Source of the DNA: Daedaleopsis sinensis
Lineage: Eukaryota > Basidiomycota > Agaricomycetes > Polyporales > Polyporaceae
Length of the DNA stretch: 64,000 nucleotides
Direction: 5' to 3'
Assembly (NCBI GenBank): GCA_033807695.1
Contig: CM066305.1
Span: 2,480,001 to 2,544,000, forward strand
Position numbers and translations under genes: made by a program. The notes under the pieces were generated by a model, which saw nothing but the letters and a program-made list of their open reading frames with translations, had not been told where the DNA came from and searched no databases. This document shows positions 1-11,887 of this stretch, one piece after another (the first letter of the stretch is position 1; every line of letters starts with the position of its first letter).

Positions 1-1518
1 ACGTTGTCCGCGGTTTTGCCGCAGGGATCCCAAGAGCCACACAGGAGCGAAGCCCATGAGCACTCTCAACCCCCGCTGCAGGAACTGCGTGTAGAAGTAT
101 GACGATGAGTTCACAACCGCTTTTAATCTCCTCGCCCCCCCTACTACCCCTAAAAAGGAGGACGAACCGAGTTCAAAATCGATACCGCCGAATGCGTGAC
201 TCGTGCGACGTATGACTGGAAGCTTTGTAACACCAGCTCTATCGATTACCGGTGGTCATATCAGGACTCTCATTGCCTTGTATCTACGGTCACTGCTTAC
301 CAGTATTGCCTGGTTCGTCGCGAATCGCTCTAACAGTAGGATTGATGGATTTGATGCCACTAGGCGGCTACGTGTTTGAACACATGTCTTGCACGAATGA
401 TACTTCGATGACTTACGATTCGGATGAGTGTGTCCGGAGAGAATCCTGCATCTTGCGGTCGAATTTGGGGGAGTATTTGAAGGTATACGTCGCGAGTCCC
501 GGATTACAGTATATGTCTGGGATGATACTGCCCCTCTCGCAGCCGTGGCGAAGTCAAAAATGCAGAAGCAGCGGAGGTGGGGGGCGGAGAGTCTGAATCG
601 TTGGTGTGGATGCTAAAAGGAAAAGGAACAATGCCACGCGAACCGCAGCACGTTGCTATGGTCACGTGCTAGACGGTGGAGAATGTTTATTTCCGCCCAG
701 TACTGTCCCGGAGCGCTTTCTCCATCATCGCCCCGTGAAATTTGTACAAGTACGTGAACGCATAGAATGAGGAGGAATATAAAGCTGTATATATACCAAT
801 GGGGATTGAAGAATAGCGGGCTCCGCATCTGGCGCTCGGCCGTGGTAGTTCAGTAATCCCCGTGTATAGAAGTTCGATACGCGCTGCGTCAAGATTACTC
901 GACCAGATCCGGGCCGTCTCGAACCCTCGAGTCCTTCGTGGCCAGGTTTGCCCGGAGGGCCGTGTGTATACTTACTGAAGCTTACTGTATTACCATCGTA
1001 TTGCAATGCAGGTCGTCACAGGTCAATCGGGCCGGTAGCGAATCCAGGAAAGTGTATCACAGGGAAAGTTCATTACTGCATTCCGAGTTCGTAGCACATG
1101 TACGCTAGCTTGGTGAATAGAATTAGACAAAGCAAGCAAACGTGGAGAGCATGAGAGCGGTCGTGAGCGTAAATAAGGACGTACAGAGGCACAGTCACAC
1201 TAGAGGTGATAGTACAGAGTACAAAGGCATAGGACGCAGCGATGAGACAGGGAGCAAGACTCCGAAAGCGAGCAGTAAAGAGGGTGGGGGCGTTGTGGAT
1301 CTGTTGTGGATCTGAACTATGAACAATATCGGTCATAAAGATAATCCGAACCCGGCGTAGCCGAACGTCTGCAGCAGCGAGGAAACATAAAGCAAAGAAT
1401 AGATACGAGGAAGGTCGGTGGAACGCGCGACGCGCCTGCGCCCCCTTGTCGCGCGGCCCACGAGCTGGTTGCGCGCCTCGATTGCAACATTCGCGGGATG
1501 ATTGGAGTGGGAAAGGAA
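1..1518. other. Left edge, no supported gene
   Basis: No gene can be supported here. A short frame is open from the left edge to a stop at about 103-105, which could be the tail of a gene running in from outside, but it has no recognisable motif. Other open frames, up to 114 codons, overlap each other on both strands and show no family signature. Confidence 0.4.
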
Positions 1519-2250
1519 TTAGACGCGATAGATGGGGCGGCCGCGCCAGTCAACGGTACGCCCGGAACGTGTGTCGACATAGTCGGCACGATGGCTGCGG
1601 CCCGAGGAATGGCCCCCGAAACCGAACATGCGGCGGATGCGCTCGCCGAGCGGTTCGTTCGACATGCTGCCGTGTCGCTGGTGCGAGACGTTGTGGGTCG
1701 AAGTATCGCGAGGCCGAGACTCGCTCTGATGTTGGACGCGTGAGTTTGACTGTGGGATGCGAGTACTACGAGAAGAACCCACCCGACGGAGGCGATGGCC
1801 TGTGTTGTACGCGTAATCGGTCGAACGGACCTGAGCGGACTGCCGCGGGAGAGATTGCGAGCGGGTGGAGCGGTGGGTGTGCGCCGTAGAGGTGTGGTGG
1901 GACGTACGCGGGGGGCTGCGACGAGAGGCAGACGTATACTGCACCGGAGCGGTGGTGTAGTACGTGCCGCCAGAGCCGGTCCGATGGTGTCCGTGGCTCG
2001 AGTGGTCACGGTGATGACGACCGGAGTCGTATTGATAGCTGGGAGCTACGTACTGGGGCGTGGTGTAGTACGTCCCTGGCTGAGAGTAGCTGGCAGAGTG
2101 GTGGTGTCCGTGTCCGGGCGAGCTATGGTGGGAGCGGTGGGAGGAGGTGTAAACGACCTGCGGAGCGGTGGTGGTGGTCGGGTAGTAGGACTGAGAGTAC
2201 GTCCTCTGGCGGTGGTGGGCGGACTGGGCGGGATACACGTAGGCAGGCAT
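1519..2250 (-). CDS. Small His/Ser/Tyr-rich hypothetical protein, 243 aa
   Basis: A single uninterrupted frame of 243 residues with no intron needed. The N-terminal two thirds is low-complexity and rich in His, Ser, Tyr and Thr, with many YTT, SHH and QYx clusters. The C-terminus is more ordered: a basic patch, a short RRMFGFGG stretch near residue 210, and an ending of the type R-x-VDWRGRPIYRV. I recall similar endings on small basidiomycete proteins of unknown role, but I cannot name a family. The start is the first ATG of the frame, and a TATA-like element lies about 60 bp upstream on the same strand. Function unknown. It may be a small intrinsically disordered protein, possibly stress- or surface-related, but that is a guess. 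Confidence 0.65.
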   Translation of the reverse strand: MPAYVYPAQSAHHRQRTYSQSYYPTTTTAPQVVYTSSHRSHHSSPGHGHHHSASYSQPGTYYTTPQYVAPSYQYDSGRHHRDHSSHGHHRTGSGGTYYTTAPVQYTSASRRSPPRTSHHTSTAHTHRSTRSQSLPRQSAQVRSTDYAYNTGHRLRRVGSSRSTRIPQSNSRVQHQSESRPRDTSTHNVSHQRHGSMSNEPLGERIRRMFGFGGHSSGRSHRADYVDTRSGRTVDWRGRPIYRV

Positions 2251-2308
2251 GCTTGTGGATGGGGGATGAAGAGATGTGGTGGATGGCCATGGCGAAAAAC
2301 GCGGCGGG

Positions 2309-2317
2309 CCTTATATG
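2309..2317 (-). promoter_or_regulatory. TATA-like element
   Basis: The minus strand reads GCATATAAGG, about 60 bp before the ATG at 2250. Spacing and orientation fit a core promoter for the His/Ser/Tyr-rich gene. Confidence 0.4.
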
Positions 2318-2468
2318 CGGGGCGAAGGAGGAGTGCCAATCCACTATATGTCGTGTGAAGGTTTTTGTGAAGAGGCCAATGACGAAATCCATTGCGATCT
2401 GGGGATCTTGGGCGTCTTGCCTGTGTTCCGTCGCACTGCTCCGTCCGCGGCCTGCATTCTCCTCTGTG

Positions 2469-2524
2469 AGCCCCGGAAGACCGCAGAGCCCCGGAAGACC
2501 GCAGAGCCCCGGAAGACCGCAGAG
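2469..2524. repeat. 18-bp tandem repeat, 3 copies
   Basis: Three perfect copies of AGCCCCGGAAGACCGCAG in tandem plus a few extra bases. It lies upstream of the minus-strand gene ending at 1519, outside any gene I support. A frame through it encodes a repeated six-residue motif on either strand, but nothing else suggests coding. Confidence 0.9.
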
Positions 2525-5500
2525 CACACCTGCGCAGACTGCCATACTTGGAAGGCGCACAGGACGGCCAGCAGTGCGCGCAGACGACCCCCGCCGGACC
2601 TCGTTTGTCTGCGAACGTTTCACGGGGCTACCAGTCACCCACCGAACCGTGGGCCACACCAGATCTACTAGCCAAGTCATACGCCGCGCTCTCTGCCAGG
2701 TGCGCGTGTCTCCTGGCCACACTTGCAGTGCGCCACTTCTCCTCGTCCCTCTAGCTTCATCCGTCCATCCCCATCCGTCCATCCCGACCCGTCCTCCCGT
2801 CCGCTCTCACACAACGTCTCCTCCGAACCCAGCGCAAACCACTCTCAACGTCCTTCTCGCCCACACGCGTTTGCGTGCAGGCATCCCCACCCACATCTCT
2901 ACAATCTCCAAAGCTTCTTTGCGCCCCACTCTCTCGCCGCGCTCCACCCGACCTCGGCATTTTCACTGCTCGGCGGCAACCCGCCCCGTCCGGCCACACT
3001 GCTAGCTACACTGCCCCCCTATGCCCTCCAGATGTGCCGACGTTCAGAGTCATCTACTAGTCCGACGCGCTCTGCCCGCACTGCGTCCGGCTATCCCCAC
3101 GCGGCCAGGGGGCTCCAAGCACTAGCTAGGTGCCTCTTTGCACCTTTCGCTCTCTCGGTCCCTGCATTCTATCCTCTATCGCTTGCCCTGTGGTTCCAAG
3201 TTGCTCTGTCCGTGTCTCGCGGAAGCACACACAGGTGCGCCGCATGGCTGCTGCGTGTTGTCGTGTTCTCAAAGTTACCTTTGTCTGCCAACGGGCGATT
3301 ACGCGCCCATAACCTTGCTCCACCTTCTTGTCCGCCCGAATCAGGCCCGAATGGCCAGCTTTCAGTACTCAGTGCCCTATGGATCGTTTGCAGTCGTCGG
3401 TTACACCTTTTCTAACGACCAAGAGCACTCATGAATGACCCTGGACGAAAACACATGCCTGTTCCGGTTTGTCTAACTCTGGTATTCGAAACCTAAAGGA
3501 CACGCAGGCCTCGGAGCTTTTTGGACGTTCGGGACAGTCCGGGACGCACCACTCACACTCTTGCCACACTCCGTCACGGGACCTGGGGCGCTGCGTACGT
3601 AGTACGTACAGGCAGCACATCGCCACCGCTTCTCCATGGACGTTTTCTCCACGAATGAACTTCCTGCCCTCGACGTCCCTGGACAGTGCACACGTTGCAT
3701 CACGAAGCTTCCCACTGCGACCACCCGCAGCGCGCTCCAGTTTAGCAACTTGCGCTCGCAGCCTCCTTCCTATCTTTCGTGCTGACTCTGTCTGAACTTT
3801 AATAGAGACGTCCGAGCGTCGCTCAGGTCGGACGATATACCACGCTGGCCGCGGGGACGGACATACTTCTCTGGTAAATATTGCCGAACGTCTCCGGGCC
3901 ACATGAACTCAAACGAGATCGGACACTGCAGCGACCCTCGTCCGGTGCGCAACTGCCTCGTATGCCTTCCCAGAGCGCAAGAGCATGCCCCCTGCTCCCT
4001 TCTCCTTCTCCCGCTCGTATCATCCAAAGAGCCCCCTTACGCACAAGCCCCGCCCGCCATCCTGCATCGTGCCGGGGTCTCTCCCCGTCCTCCACTTGCC
4101 GCCCCTCCCTCCGCGCACCGATCGTCACTTCGTTCCTTCGCCCGGCCACGCGTGCGCGTCCGATCGCCCAGCGTGGATCCCCCCATGGCTCCCGCAGGCG
4201 CAGCGACCTCCGAGAAGCGTCGCGGGCTGCCACGCACACTCACGTGGACGCACCAAGCAAGTGGCACCCGCCGCTTCCTGCTGCAGGCCAGGCCCCAGGC
4301 CCCAGGATGCATCTCGCAGTCCTGCGCACGCTCCCGCGAGTGGGCGTCGTCGTTGGAGCGCGGGCACTCGACTGACGTTATCCTCGCGCAGACGTCGGGG
4401 GCCCGTCCCGAGGCCCGGACCCCTCCCCCTTCTCGCTCCTCGTGGCGTGCTGGTGCGTTAACGCGGCGGGCAATGGGGCTATCACGGAACGCCCGCGAGT
4501 CCTCCGCGCTTCGCGAACATTGTAGACGGTGGGTCTCAGCAGCGGCGCTGGACGTGGACTGCGGCTACGACCACACGGAACTGAGCTATCTATGACTCAG
4601 ATTATGGATGCAATAGCCTGGGATCTACATTTACCTCATGCTGCCCCATGGGCGCGTTGTCCCTCAATGCGTCGATAACCTCGATCTGGTCAACCTGGAC
4701 CTGCATACGAGAATCGGCGGTGCCGGTGCTTCGGGCGGGTTGGCTGTCGAGAGCCATGGACCGGCGAGTCTTCCCAGCGTCCCATGACGCTACCTTGACA
4801 TCGCGTACCCCTCCCCGCCCCCCTCCGAGCTGCAAGACACCGCCAGACACCGCAGGAGCAAGCCCTCTACTGGATACTATGAGAACGCACGCCGACACGG
4901 GATTTTCAACCGCTATACGCGCTATACTTGCTCGACACGCGCACAGGGTGGCCCCACGGAGTCGCTGCTACATACTTAGTGGATCTTTAGTGCGCCCGAA
5001 GTGGCGCCCCGACGCAAACTCAATCCGCTCGGTGTGAACCCAGATAGCTGACTGTATAATCTTGTATAATACACCACACAGCCGCGCATGCGCATTTAAT
5101 GTCTCACTCGGCGTATTGCGACGATCATACAGTACATCTATAGTAGGTCTCAGCGCGCGGTCACGAATATGGATATTGAGAATGGACACACTGAGCTGAG
5201 CGTCGTTGGTCATCGTAGACGTCCACAGCGTCTCGCGCTGGACGCGGTGCCACTCTTGCACCCTACGCACAGTGCCCGCAGCACTGTTTGTGGGAGAAGG
5301 ATGGTACAGTGTGTAACAAGTGTATACTACGCGCGAAAGCACCGCAGGGGGAGGGCGCCGATCGCGGGTAGCGTTGGCGCAGGAGCGGAGCACACGTGCG
5401 GAGCGCCCGCAGACGTGGTTATCCAGACGCCTGAGATCCACGCGTCCGAACCTGCTAGACACTGCATGATGCGCGGTAGCCCCATCGCGTACCTGCATAG

Positions 5501-6417
5501 TACCCCCTGTGCATGTTACGTGAATTGGGAGTTGCTGAGATTCACCCTAAGTGATATGCCACTGATACCTGCCAGTGGTTCCAGGAGGAATCTGGGAGCG
5601 ATTCGCCCGCCCTGAGACAGTGAGGGACGCTTGAGCTTCACCATCGCATCTCAATGGAAGCGCTCCAGCGCTCCCGGGTACGGCATACACCTCTCGATGT
5701 TGTCAAAGAGAGCACGGTCCCCAAGAACTCAAAGGTCAACCTCCGCCACCGTATCTACATCCTCGGCGGGAAGAGGAATGGGGATGCCATCGACTCTGAG
5801 CGAGCCGCTCGACTGAACGCGCGCTCGATCCTGACAGTGTTCCACTGGCACTTGCGAACAGAACAGAACAGCACCCTCAGCCTGCTAGGTTGAGCTGCTG
5901 CTGCTGCGGCCAAACGCCGCGCGAGACCGTGGCGGAGTTTTGCCACAAGCTGGCGTCCTAGGATCCTAAGACTCGGGCGGCATCCGTGTGATTCCATGAT
6001 AGGAAACCCCGCCTTGCACCGGGAGATCTTCGGACATCCCTTGGACAAGTGTTGCGACAAGGTTGAGTACGTGTGGGTGGCGGCCCGTCAAACCACCAGC
6101 ACAATCACGTCCGCCACCGGTGTGCCGCGCAAGGACAGCGTCGGGGCGTGATTAGAGACCCTGAACAGGGTTCAGGATACGAGTAGCCACTAGGGCCAGG
6201 ACCGCCGGTTCTGATGCACGCCCAGACGCTAGTAGTAGACGCGAACGCAAGTGTGTAACCAGGGACATTCCAGCGGACTGAGAACGAGGCCAGGGCATGC
6301 GCTGATCGTCGACATCGGGTTCTCGAGCGGTGATAGAGAGCGCATATGACGAAAGAACGAACCTTGCGTCCTAACCCTCGCCGAGTGACCAGTCACCCCA
6401 CTCCTCCCCCTGGCCCA

Positions 6418-6505
6418 TGCACCTCCCTCCCCTCTCCCTTCCCCTTCCCCCTCCCCTCTCCAAGTTCCCTAACCTCCCTATCTCTCTCTCCCTCTCCTCG
6501 CCAGT
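6418..6505 (+). repeat. Polypyrimidine tract
   Basis: About 85 bases of almost pure C and T, mainly CCCTCTCC, CTTCCCC and TCTCTC blocks. No gene starts directly downstream, so it is recorded only as low-complexity sequence. Confidence 0.8.
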
Positions 6506-6724
6506 CGCTATCCGCGGAAGGCACGATGGACACACGCTGCGAAGTACATATGCACCCTTGCGCTTCGGGGCTATGCGTGGCGGTAGTCCGTACCGCTCCG
6601 GGGGGTAGCCTCTAGGTTCCGCTTATGGCGGCGGGGGCCCACGCGGTACCCCGTCTCTGCGGTTTCCGACCTTGAACGTTTGAACCCTGGAGCTCGGAGC
6701 TCGGAGTCGAAAGTGTACGTGACC

Positions 6725-6764
6725 GCCGCCACCTATCTACAGGCTGTCACCTAGAGGTGGCGGC
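6725..6764. repeat. Inverted repeat, 10-bp arms with 20-bp loop
   Basis: GCCGCCACCT at 6725-6734 is perfectly complementary to AGGTGGCGGC at 6755-6764. The arms are GC-rich and could form a stable hairpin. No gene is adjacent. Confidence 0.75.
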
Positions 6765-7462
6765 CGCACTGTCTATGTAATGAGTCTAGCGTTCGAGCTG
6801 TAGTAGAAGGCGCACCCGTGTAACTGCCTACGATAGGGCCTGGCCCTCGCGGGCAATAAATGGAGCATACTTACATGCATACATACCCTCGATAGCCACA
6901 GCGAGCTGGATGCCATGAGGTGCGGAGACAGTGCCTAGTATATCCCTCGTGCATCTCGGGCGCGGGGTCGTGATGTCGGAAAGCATGTGCTCTGAATCAG
7001 AATATCCCACCAACGTGGAAGGGAGGGCCATACGGTTACAGGGCGAGTGGTGCTTACTAGGATACTGATTTAGCAACAGGGAAGACGGGTGGGAGCGTCC
7101 ACGGCCACGCCACAATATCCCCATCATGATGATAGGAAGGGCAGTCCAGCGGCGCAGAATTCTGGGCAGTGAAGATTGCTTGAAGAGCGTATCATCCGTA
7201 CAACATGAACTCTAGTATCCCGGCGGGGACTAGAACTATGTGTCGAGACACGTGCTGATAGTAAACCTCCACGGAGTGCGTTGATTCTCATGCTACGCCC
7301 GCAGCTACTCCATGTCTGCGAAGTCGCCGTCGTCCATGTCGGCAGGCTGTAGGAGTCGAGCACATCGACGCCGGTCGCGACGCAGCAGTGACGCAGTACA
7401 AACCAGCGCGGTTCGATCGAAAGATGCGTCAGCATACACATACACCAGTGTAGTACATTTTG

Positions 7463-8991
7463 TTAGTTGTTGCGCACCTCTTTTGGCTCCTCGTCTTCCC
7501 CGTACTGCATGACAAAGTCAATGTGGCTGAGCACAGTCTCTATCGAGTCAGGATTTGTCAAGTCGAGCGCGAGGAACTTGACTAATGGGTTATCTTCGAT
7601 CTGTGCGCGTCACCGACCGTATGACCCCATTGCAATCAAATAGACAACCACATTTAATTGCGTGTAGGATACACGTGACCGCAGCGGCGAAGGGGGGTCG
7701 GGTCATTCAGTGCAAATTGTGGGATAGACAGAACAGAGCAGCTGAGCATATGACGGACATGTTGACGATACGAGATGACTCACCAGCTGGACAATGGCTT
7801 GGTTGAGCGAGTGGAAGCGGGAATGTCGTTCTGTCCGCTCTTCACGGCTTCCAGGGGCCGACACCAGCAACATCGGATCCACTTCGAGGTACCTGTTCCA
7901 AGGCAGGTCAGTTGAGATCGACAAATCCGTCTACTAGGCAGTGGCGCGGATATCAGGGCGGGAGAGGGGTGCTGAGACCAGACTGTGCGTTACGGCCGCC
8001 CCTGCACTTCGGACGCCGAGAGACAACGTAGTAGCGTATGCTGTATACTGCCATACACTGCCGCGCCAGATGTAGCAGTCTGCCGACAATGCTACAAACT
8101 CGTTATAATCACTAATACCTGTGTCGAATCTGACCTTACATGGGACGAGGGCGTTATCACGGGAGGAGAACGAGTCCGTACCTTGAGATGTCCTTGCGTG
8201 TCCGTATGCCATTTCGGCCGCTGCCCTTGTCTTCTACGTTCGCTGTTACGAGGTCCATCTTCGACATGATATTGATCCATGGCACCTCGAGGTTAACCAT
8301 GGCGGACATGGCTGAAAGCACACCGCTACCGAAAGCGAATTTAGCTCGTGGATGAAAGCTACCAGCTGGCAGCTGGGGAACTGACCTAAAGAACTTGTAC
8401 TTGTCCTCCATGAATTGCGACTCTACCAGGTACACCGCGCATGTCCGCAGACCTAGTCGTTGGAGGTGGCGAACAAGCGTAGGGAGGAACGGATGGTGTG
8501 TATAGAGTTCGATCTGACCTGTTGCTCTCAGTACGAATTTCCTTGACCCTGAAGTAAAAGCTCGTACCTGGACAGTCGAAGATCAGGTAGTCATCATCGT
8601 AACCCCCGAGTTCTTCATCAAGCCAGTCCATGTTCTCAAGTAGGTACCTATCCGGGAACTTCTTGTGAGATTCAGCCGCTACGATTCATCACAGAGCAGA
8701 AGGCGTATACAAGGCGTACACGCGGCAAGTAAATAGAAGTATGACTTACTCGAAGCAATAGACCAGCCCTCCATTCGGGCCATAACCCAGCTCTCCCATG
8801 ACGTCTTCGAGCGTGATCAGGTCACGGATGTCTATTGATGGTTCGTATTCGAATGCGTCCGCATTTGCGGCAGGATCTAGGTTGACGAGGTGTGCAGACC
8901 GTTTGGAGGTGTGCAGGTGCGTCATGAGTCCATTGCAGAACGTTGACTTGCCCGCTCCGGCAGGCCCAGTTACAAGTACGGCGTAGCGCAT
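7463..8991 (-). CDS. GPN3: GPN-loop GTPase 3
   Basis: A P-loop GTPase that, in characterised eukaryotes, works with GPN1 in the assembly and nuclear import of RNA polymerase II. Six exons join in phase: 8991-8750, 8647-8568, 8518-8386, 8325-8182, 7892-7784 and 7600-7463, giving 281 residues, a usual length for the family. The protein begins [17 protein letters not shown], with the Walker A P-loop at residues 9-17. The family-defining Gly-Pro-Asn loop is at 71-73. The G3 motif DCPG lies at the exon 2/3 junction, and a G4-like SKMDL lies in exon 4. The start is fixed by the conserved MRYA opening; a longer in-frame ATG at 9153 is unlikely. The gene is divergent from PYM, with 355 bp between start codons. 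Confidence 0.95.
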
Positions 8992-9346
8992 CGCGGTGCT
9001 ACAATCGAGCTTGGAGAATGAAGCAGCGGCTGAAAGATCTTGATTTATATGGCAGGTAGTACTACGTCTTCCAGTATCCTGCCGTCGCCGTGTGCCAGTC
9101 GATAGCGAGAGCAGGAGGTTGTTGTGGCTGAAGGCAGAGAAGGGGACGAGCATAGACGCCCCAATGTCGGAAAGATTATCTCTGCGCGCTTATGGAGGAT
9201 GCATTGCCAATGCGATCGAGTCTTCGAGCTTAAGCAGGCTTCAGTATACAGCGACGCCTACCTCTGAGCATATCCCATACAGCGACCACCACACACTCTT
9301 CTGAACCTCGCAACTGCACCTATCATCTGCATCTACATCCGACACT
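8992..9346. promoter_or_regulatory. Divergent promoter region, GPN3/PYM
   Basis: A 355-bp gap between the two outward-facing start codons must hold both promoters. No clear TATA box was seen. Confidence 0.5.
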
Positions 9347-10021
9347 ATGTCAAAACCTCCTATTGTGCCCGACACATCTGCTGCGGGTATCGCGCTCGAT
9401 CCCCGGACGCTCGAGCGCGTTATTCCAGAGTCCCGGAGGCCAGATGGGACGTGAGTACTTCAGAAACACTTAAATTTCGGTCGTCAACTCACCGCACGCC
9501 TCATATCCTATACATGCAAACGTCTTCCGCCACTGTCTCGGTACACCAATGCATCCCCCCACCGACAACTCCTCTGCACGCGACTACGGATATCGCACAG
9601 AGTCCGGAAGCAGATCAAGATAAGACCGGGGTACACCCCGCAGGAAGACGTCCGCCGCTTCCGGGGCACGCGCCAAGCGCAGATGGACGCGACCTCTCTC
9701 CCCAAAGGGCACATCATCGGCTGGACACCTGCGTCACAGGCCGCGCCCGCACCGGCATCCAAGGCGGGCATGTCGAAGGCGCAGAAGAAGAACGAGAAGC
9801 GGAAGGAGAAGCGGAAGGAGAAGAAGGAGGACGAGAAGGTCAAGGACAACTGGGACGACGACGAAGAGCCCGAGGCGGAGAAGAGCGCGGACTCGCCTCC
9901 GGCGAAGAGCGACGGCGTGCACACTGCGGAGAAGCCGAACTTGTCTGCCGCGCCAGACTCGAAGGGGGATGGCGGAGAGGATGCGCTTGCGGACAAGTTG
10001 GAGAAGCTGGAGGTGCGGTGA
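9347..10021 (+). CDS. PYM1: PYM, partner of Y14 and Mago (exon junction complex recycling)
   Basis: PYM binds the Mago-Y14 dimer and removes exon junction complexes from translated mRNA at the ribosome. Two exons, 9347-9450 and 9601-10021, give 174 residues. The N-terminal 60 residues match the Mago-binding domain: an MSKPPI start, an alanine/glycine stretch, an IPESRRPDG-type motif, then VRKQIKIRPGYTPQEDV. A Lys/Glu-rich stretch at about 103-120 matches the ribosome-facing linker, and the tail is acidic and helical. The exon junction restores the conserved DGT-VRKQ sequence. Presence of PYM implies an active exon junction complex, which fits the heavy intron load of this genome. It converges with the DUF1640 gene. 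Confidence 0.9.
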
Positions 10022-10326
10022 GCCATTCGGACTGTAGTTCTATGCTCGGCGCCGGGCTGCGTCTCTCTCTTGGTTCTCGGGAGGCACTTGGATCTGGGAT
10101 GCTGGGTAGGATAGTAATAGAAGATGTGTAATGATATATGTATCAACAAGCTCAATGAGTGTGCGTGTGCGGATCCCTATGTTACATACATCAACCTAAT
10201 CGGTTGACTATACTGTATAATGCTCATCTACATAATGTGTCCTGTCATTCAGATACGTACTGATCAGTTCGCGGGGACGTCAAGAAAGCACAGAAACTAC
10301 GGATGCCACCGTGATGTAAGTAGAGG
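10022..10326. other. Convergent 3' region
   Basis: A 305-bp gap between two gene ends. AT-richer sequence around 10,120-10,250 is consistent with 3' untranslated regions. Nothing else seen. Confidence 0.5.
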
Positions 10327-11605
10327 TTAGGACCCGCTCTCTTCCAACCTCGGGAATGGATCCGGTACTAATGGAGGAGGGGGTTTGGGATCCTTCTTGT
10401 TCTTAGGTTGAGCGACATGTACCTCCATGGAGATGATGATGAGCAGCGACAAGACCGCCAGTGCGCCTGGAACGGGATTAGTGACCTTCTCTTGAAGCGA
10501 GGGTAGGGACCTCATGACTTCACTCACCAACAGCAGCCTTCAGCTTCTCCCAGCGAGACTCCTCAACCTGCGTCTTGAGTTCACCAATAGTGATCAACGC
10601 ACGACTCAGTACTTCCTAGATAATTGTGCAGGTTTATGAGTGAAGGAACTAGGAAACACCAAGTAATGTTCGCTCGCCTCAATCTGCATGTCTATGCGCT
10701 TCAGGTCGCTCTTCGCCTCGTTCCTGCGGCTGTCTACATCCATCTGTATCCTAAGATGGCTTCAGTCACGTCTCTGTGTGCAGGAGACCTTGCAAGACTT
10801 ACTCGTGCTTGAGCGTCGTGATATGTTCCTTCATGCGCGTGTCCAAATTGTCGACGTCGCGCCTGAGGGCCGCAGTCGCCGCACGCATCGCAGCAGTCTC
10901 GTTTCTAGTCAGGACGCTAGTCTCCGTGCGCACTTCAGAGAGAGCGGCCTTGAAGAGATACGCTTGCTAGGAACCGCGAGCGAATGGTCAGCTCGGACTT
11001 GATGTGAGGAAGTTATACAGGCGACTCACACTCTCTAAGTCCTGGGTAGTGAGTCCATCCCTCTTCACCAGACCGATCCGGTCTACTAGTATCGCGCGCG
11101 TCGCGCGCATGATGCTTCGCGCAACGGGAGGTGGGTGACTAAGCTCTAGCACTTGGTAGAACTTGTGGGTGTCGAAAGGAGGATTCGCGTGTGGTGGAGG
11201 AGACGTGGTTCCAGTATGGGGTAGTGGCAGGTGCGTCGGCTCTACTGGAGGGTGCACGAACCTAGCTGGAACAGACGGGACCAGATTTGGTGTCGTACTT
11301 CCCTCACCACTAATGCTGGCAGAGGCATCACTTGGGACAGGATTCGTAGGAGGCGAATTACTTGGCTCGGCAGGGGGAGGAGGGAAGGCGTTGGAACTTT
11401 GACTGGATCCTGGCTGGTTGGACGGATCCTTCGGATGCGCGAGGTTTATTGTTGCTGAGGCATGGCGGTTTGGTGGGTCTGAGATTGTCACGTATCCGGC
11501 TGCGCGAGGGCGGCGATGTCGTGTGGACTTGCACAATCGGAGGTGTATGGACTCATGGACACAGACAAGAGGTGCACGTAAGGTATTGAGTTGACGCGTG
11601 AGCAT
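10327..11605 (-). CDS. DUF1640/CCDC90 family mitochondrial coiled-coil protein
   Basis: Relatives include metazoan CCDC90/MCUR1 and yeast Fmp32, inner-membrane proteins linked to calcium uptake or cytochrome oxidase assembly. Exons are 11605-11030, 10966-10803, 10750-10678, 10615-10528 and 10466-10327, about 346 residues. The N-terminus is rich in Arg, Ser and Leu, as in a mitochondrial presequence, followed by a Pro/Ser-rich region to about residue 140. The domain starts at FDTHKFYQVLE, with a conserved AYLFKAALSEVRTE motif. It continues as a coiled coil with the ExxRWEKLK segment and ends in one membrane helix (ALAVLSLLIIIS) with a Pro/Lys tail. The junction after exon 3 is uncertain: either a GC donor at 10677 or a GT donor at 10659, both in frame. 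Confidence 0.85.
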
Positions 11606-11887
11606 GTGCAGAGGAACGACACAATTAGCAGGAGATTATCAGGAGATGTATTAGAGTCGCTGGGGATGAGCACAGAAGGTGAACAGACCGATCGAGAAAG
11701 ACTTTGAAAGACTGCAGGTATGAGTATGATGTTGAGCCAGGAGCGCCTGTATGGAATCGGAAAGATTCAGCCACCGCTGCCGCAAGTTGGCTGCCGCGTC
11801 CACACAGGTCCACACTGCACAAGCACTCCTTCGTCAGAATTGACGAGTCGACTCTCTTCACTGCAGCGATACCTCAACTACTCTGCT
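11606..11887. promoter_or_regulatory. Divergent promoter region, DUF1640/CCHC protein
   Basis: A 282-bp spacer between two outward start codons. No specific element recognised. Confidence 0.4.

Larger units (their letters stand above)
2525..7462. other. Gene-poor stretch of about 5 kb
   Basis: Many overlapping open frames of 60-230 codons occur on both strands, mostly as a result of high GC. None has a recognisable domain, and none can be joined by splice sites into a convincing protein. The 2.7-3.1 kb part is pyrimidine-rich. Two segments look slightly protein-like: minus strand 4602-4800 and plus strand 5654-5890. I could not extend or identify either. Decayed transposon sequence or unrecognised lineage-specific genes remain possible. 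Confidence 0.4.

Noticed and set aside
840..885. tRNA-like A and B box pair (GGTAGTTCAG ... AGTTCGATACG)
   Set aside because: The boxes are only about 28 nt apart and no cloverleaf or anticodon arm can be drawn.
2723..3415. 230-codon open frame on the plus strand
   Set aside because: Composition follows the pyrimidine-rich DNA (Ser, Pro, His, Leu), there is no motif, and it overlaps other equally long frames.
6368..6380. CCTAACCCT, resembling a fungal telomeric repeat
   Set aside because: A single copy without tandem repetition; no sign of a telomere or an interstitial telomeric array.
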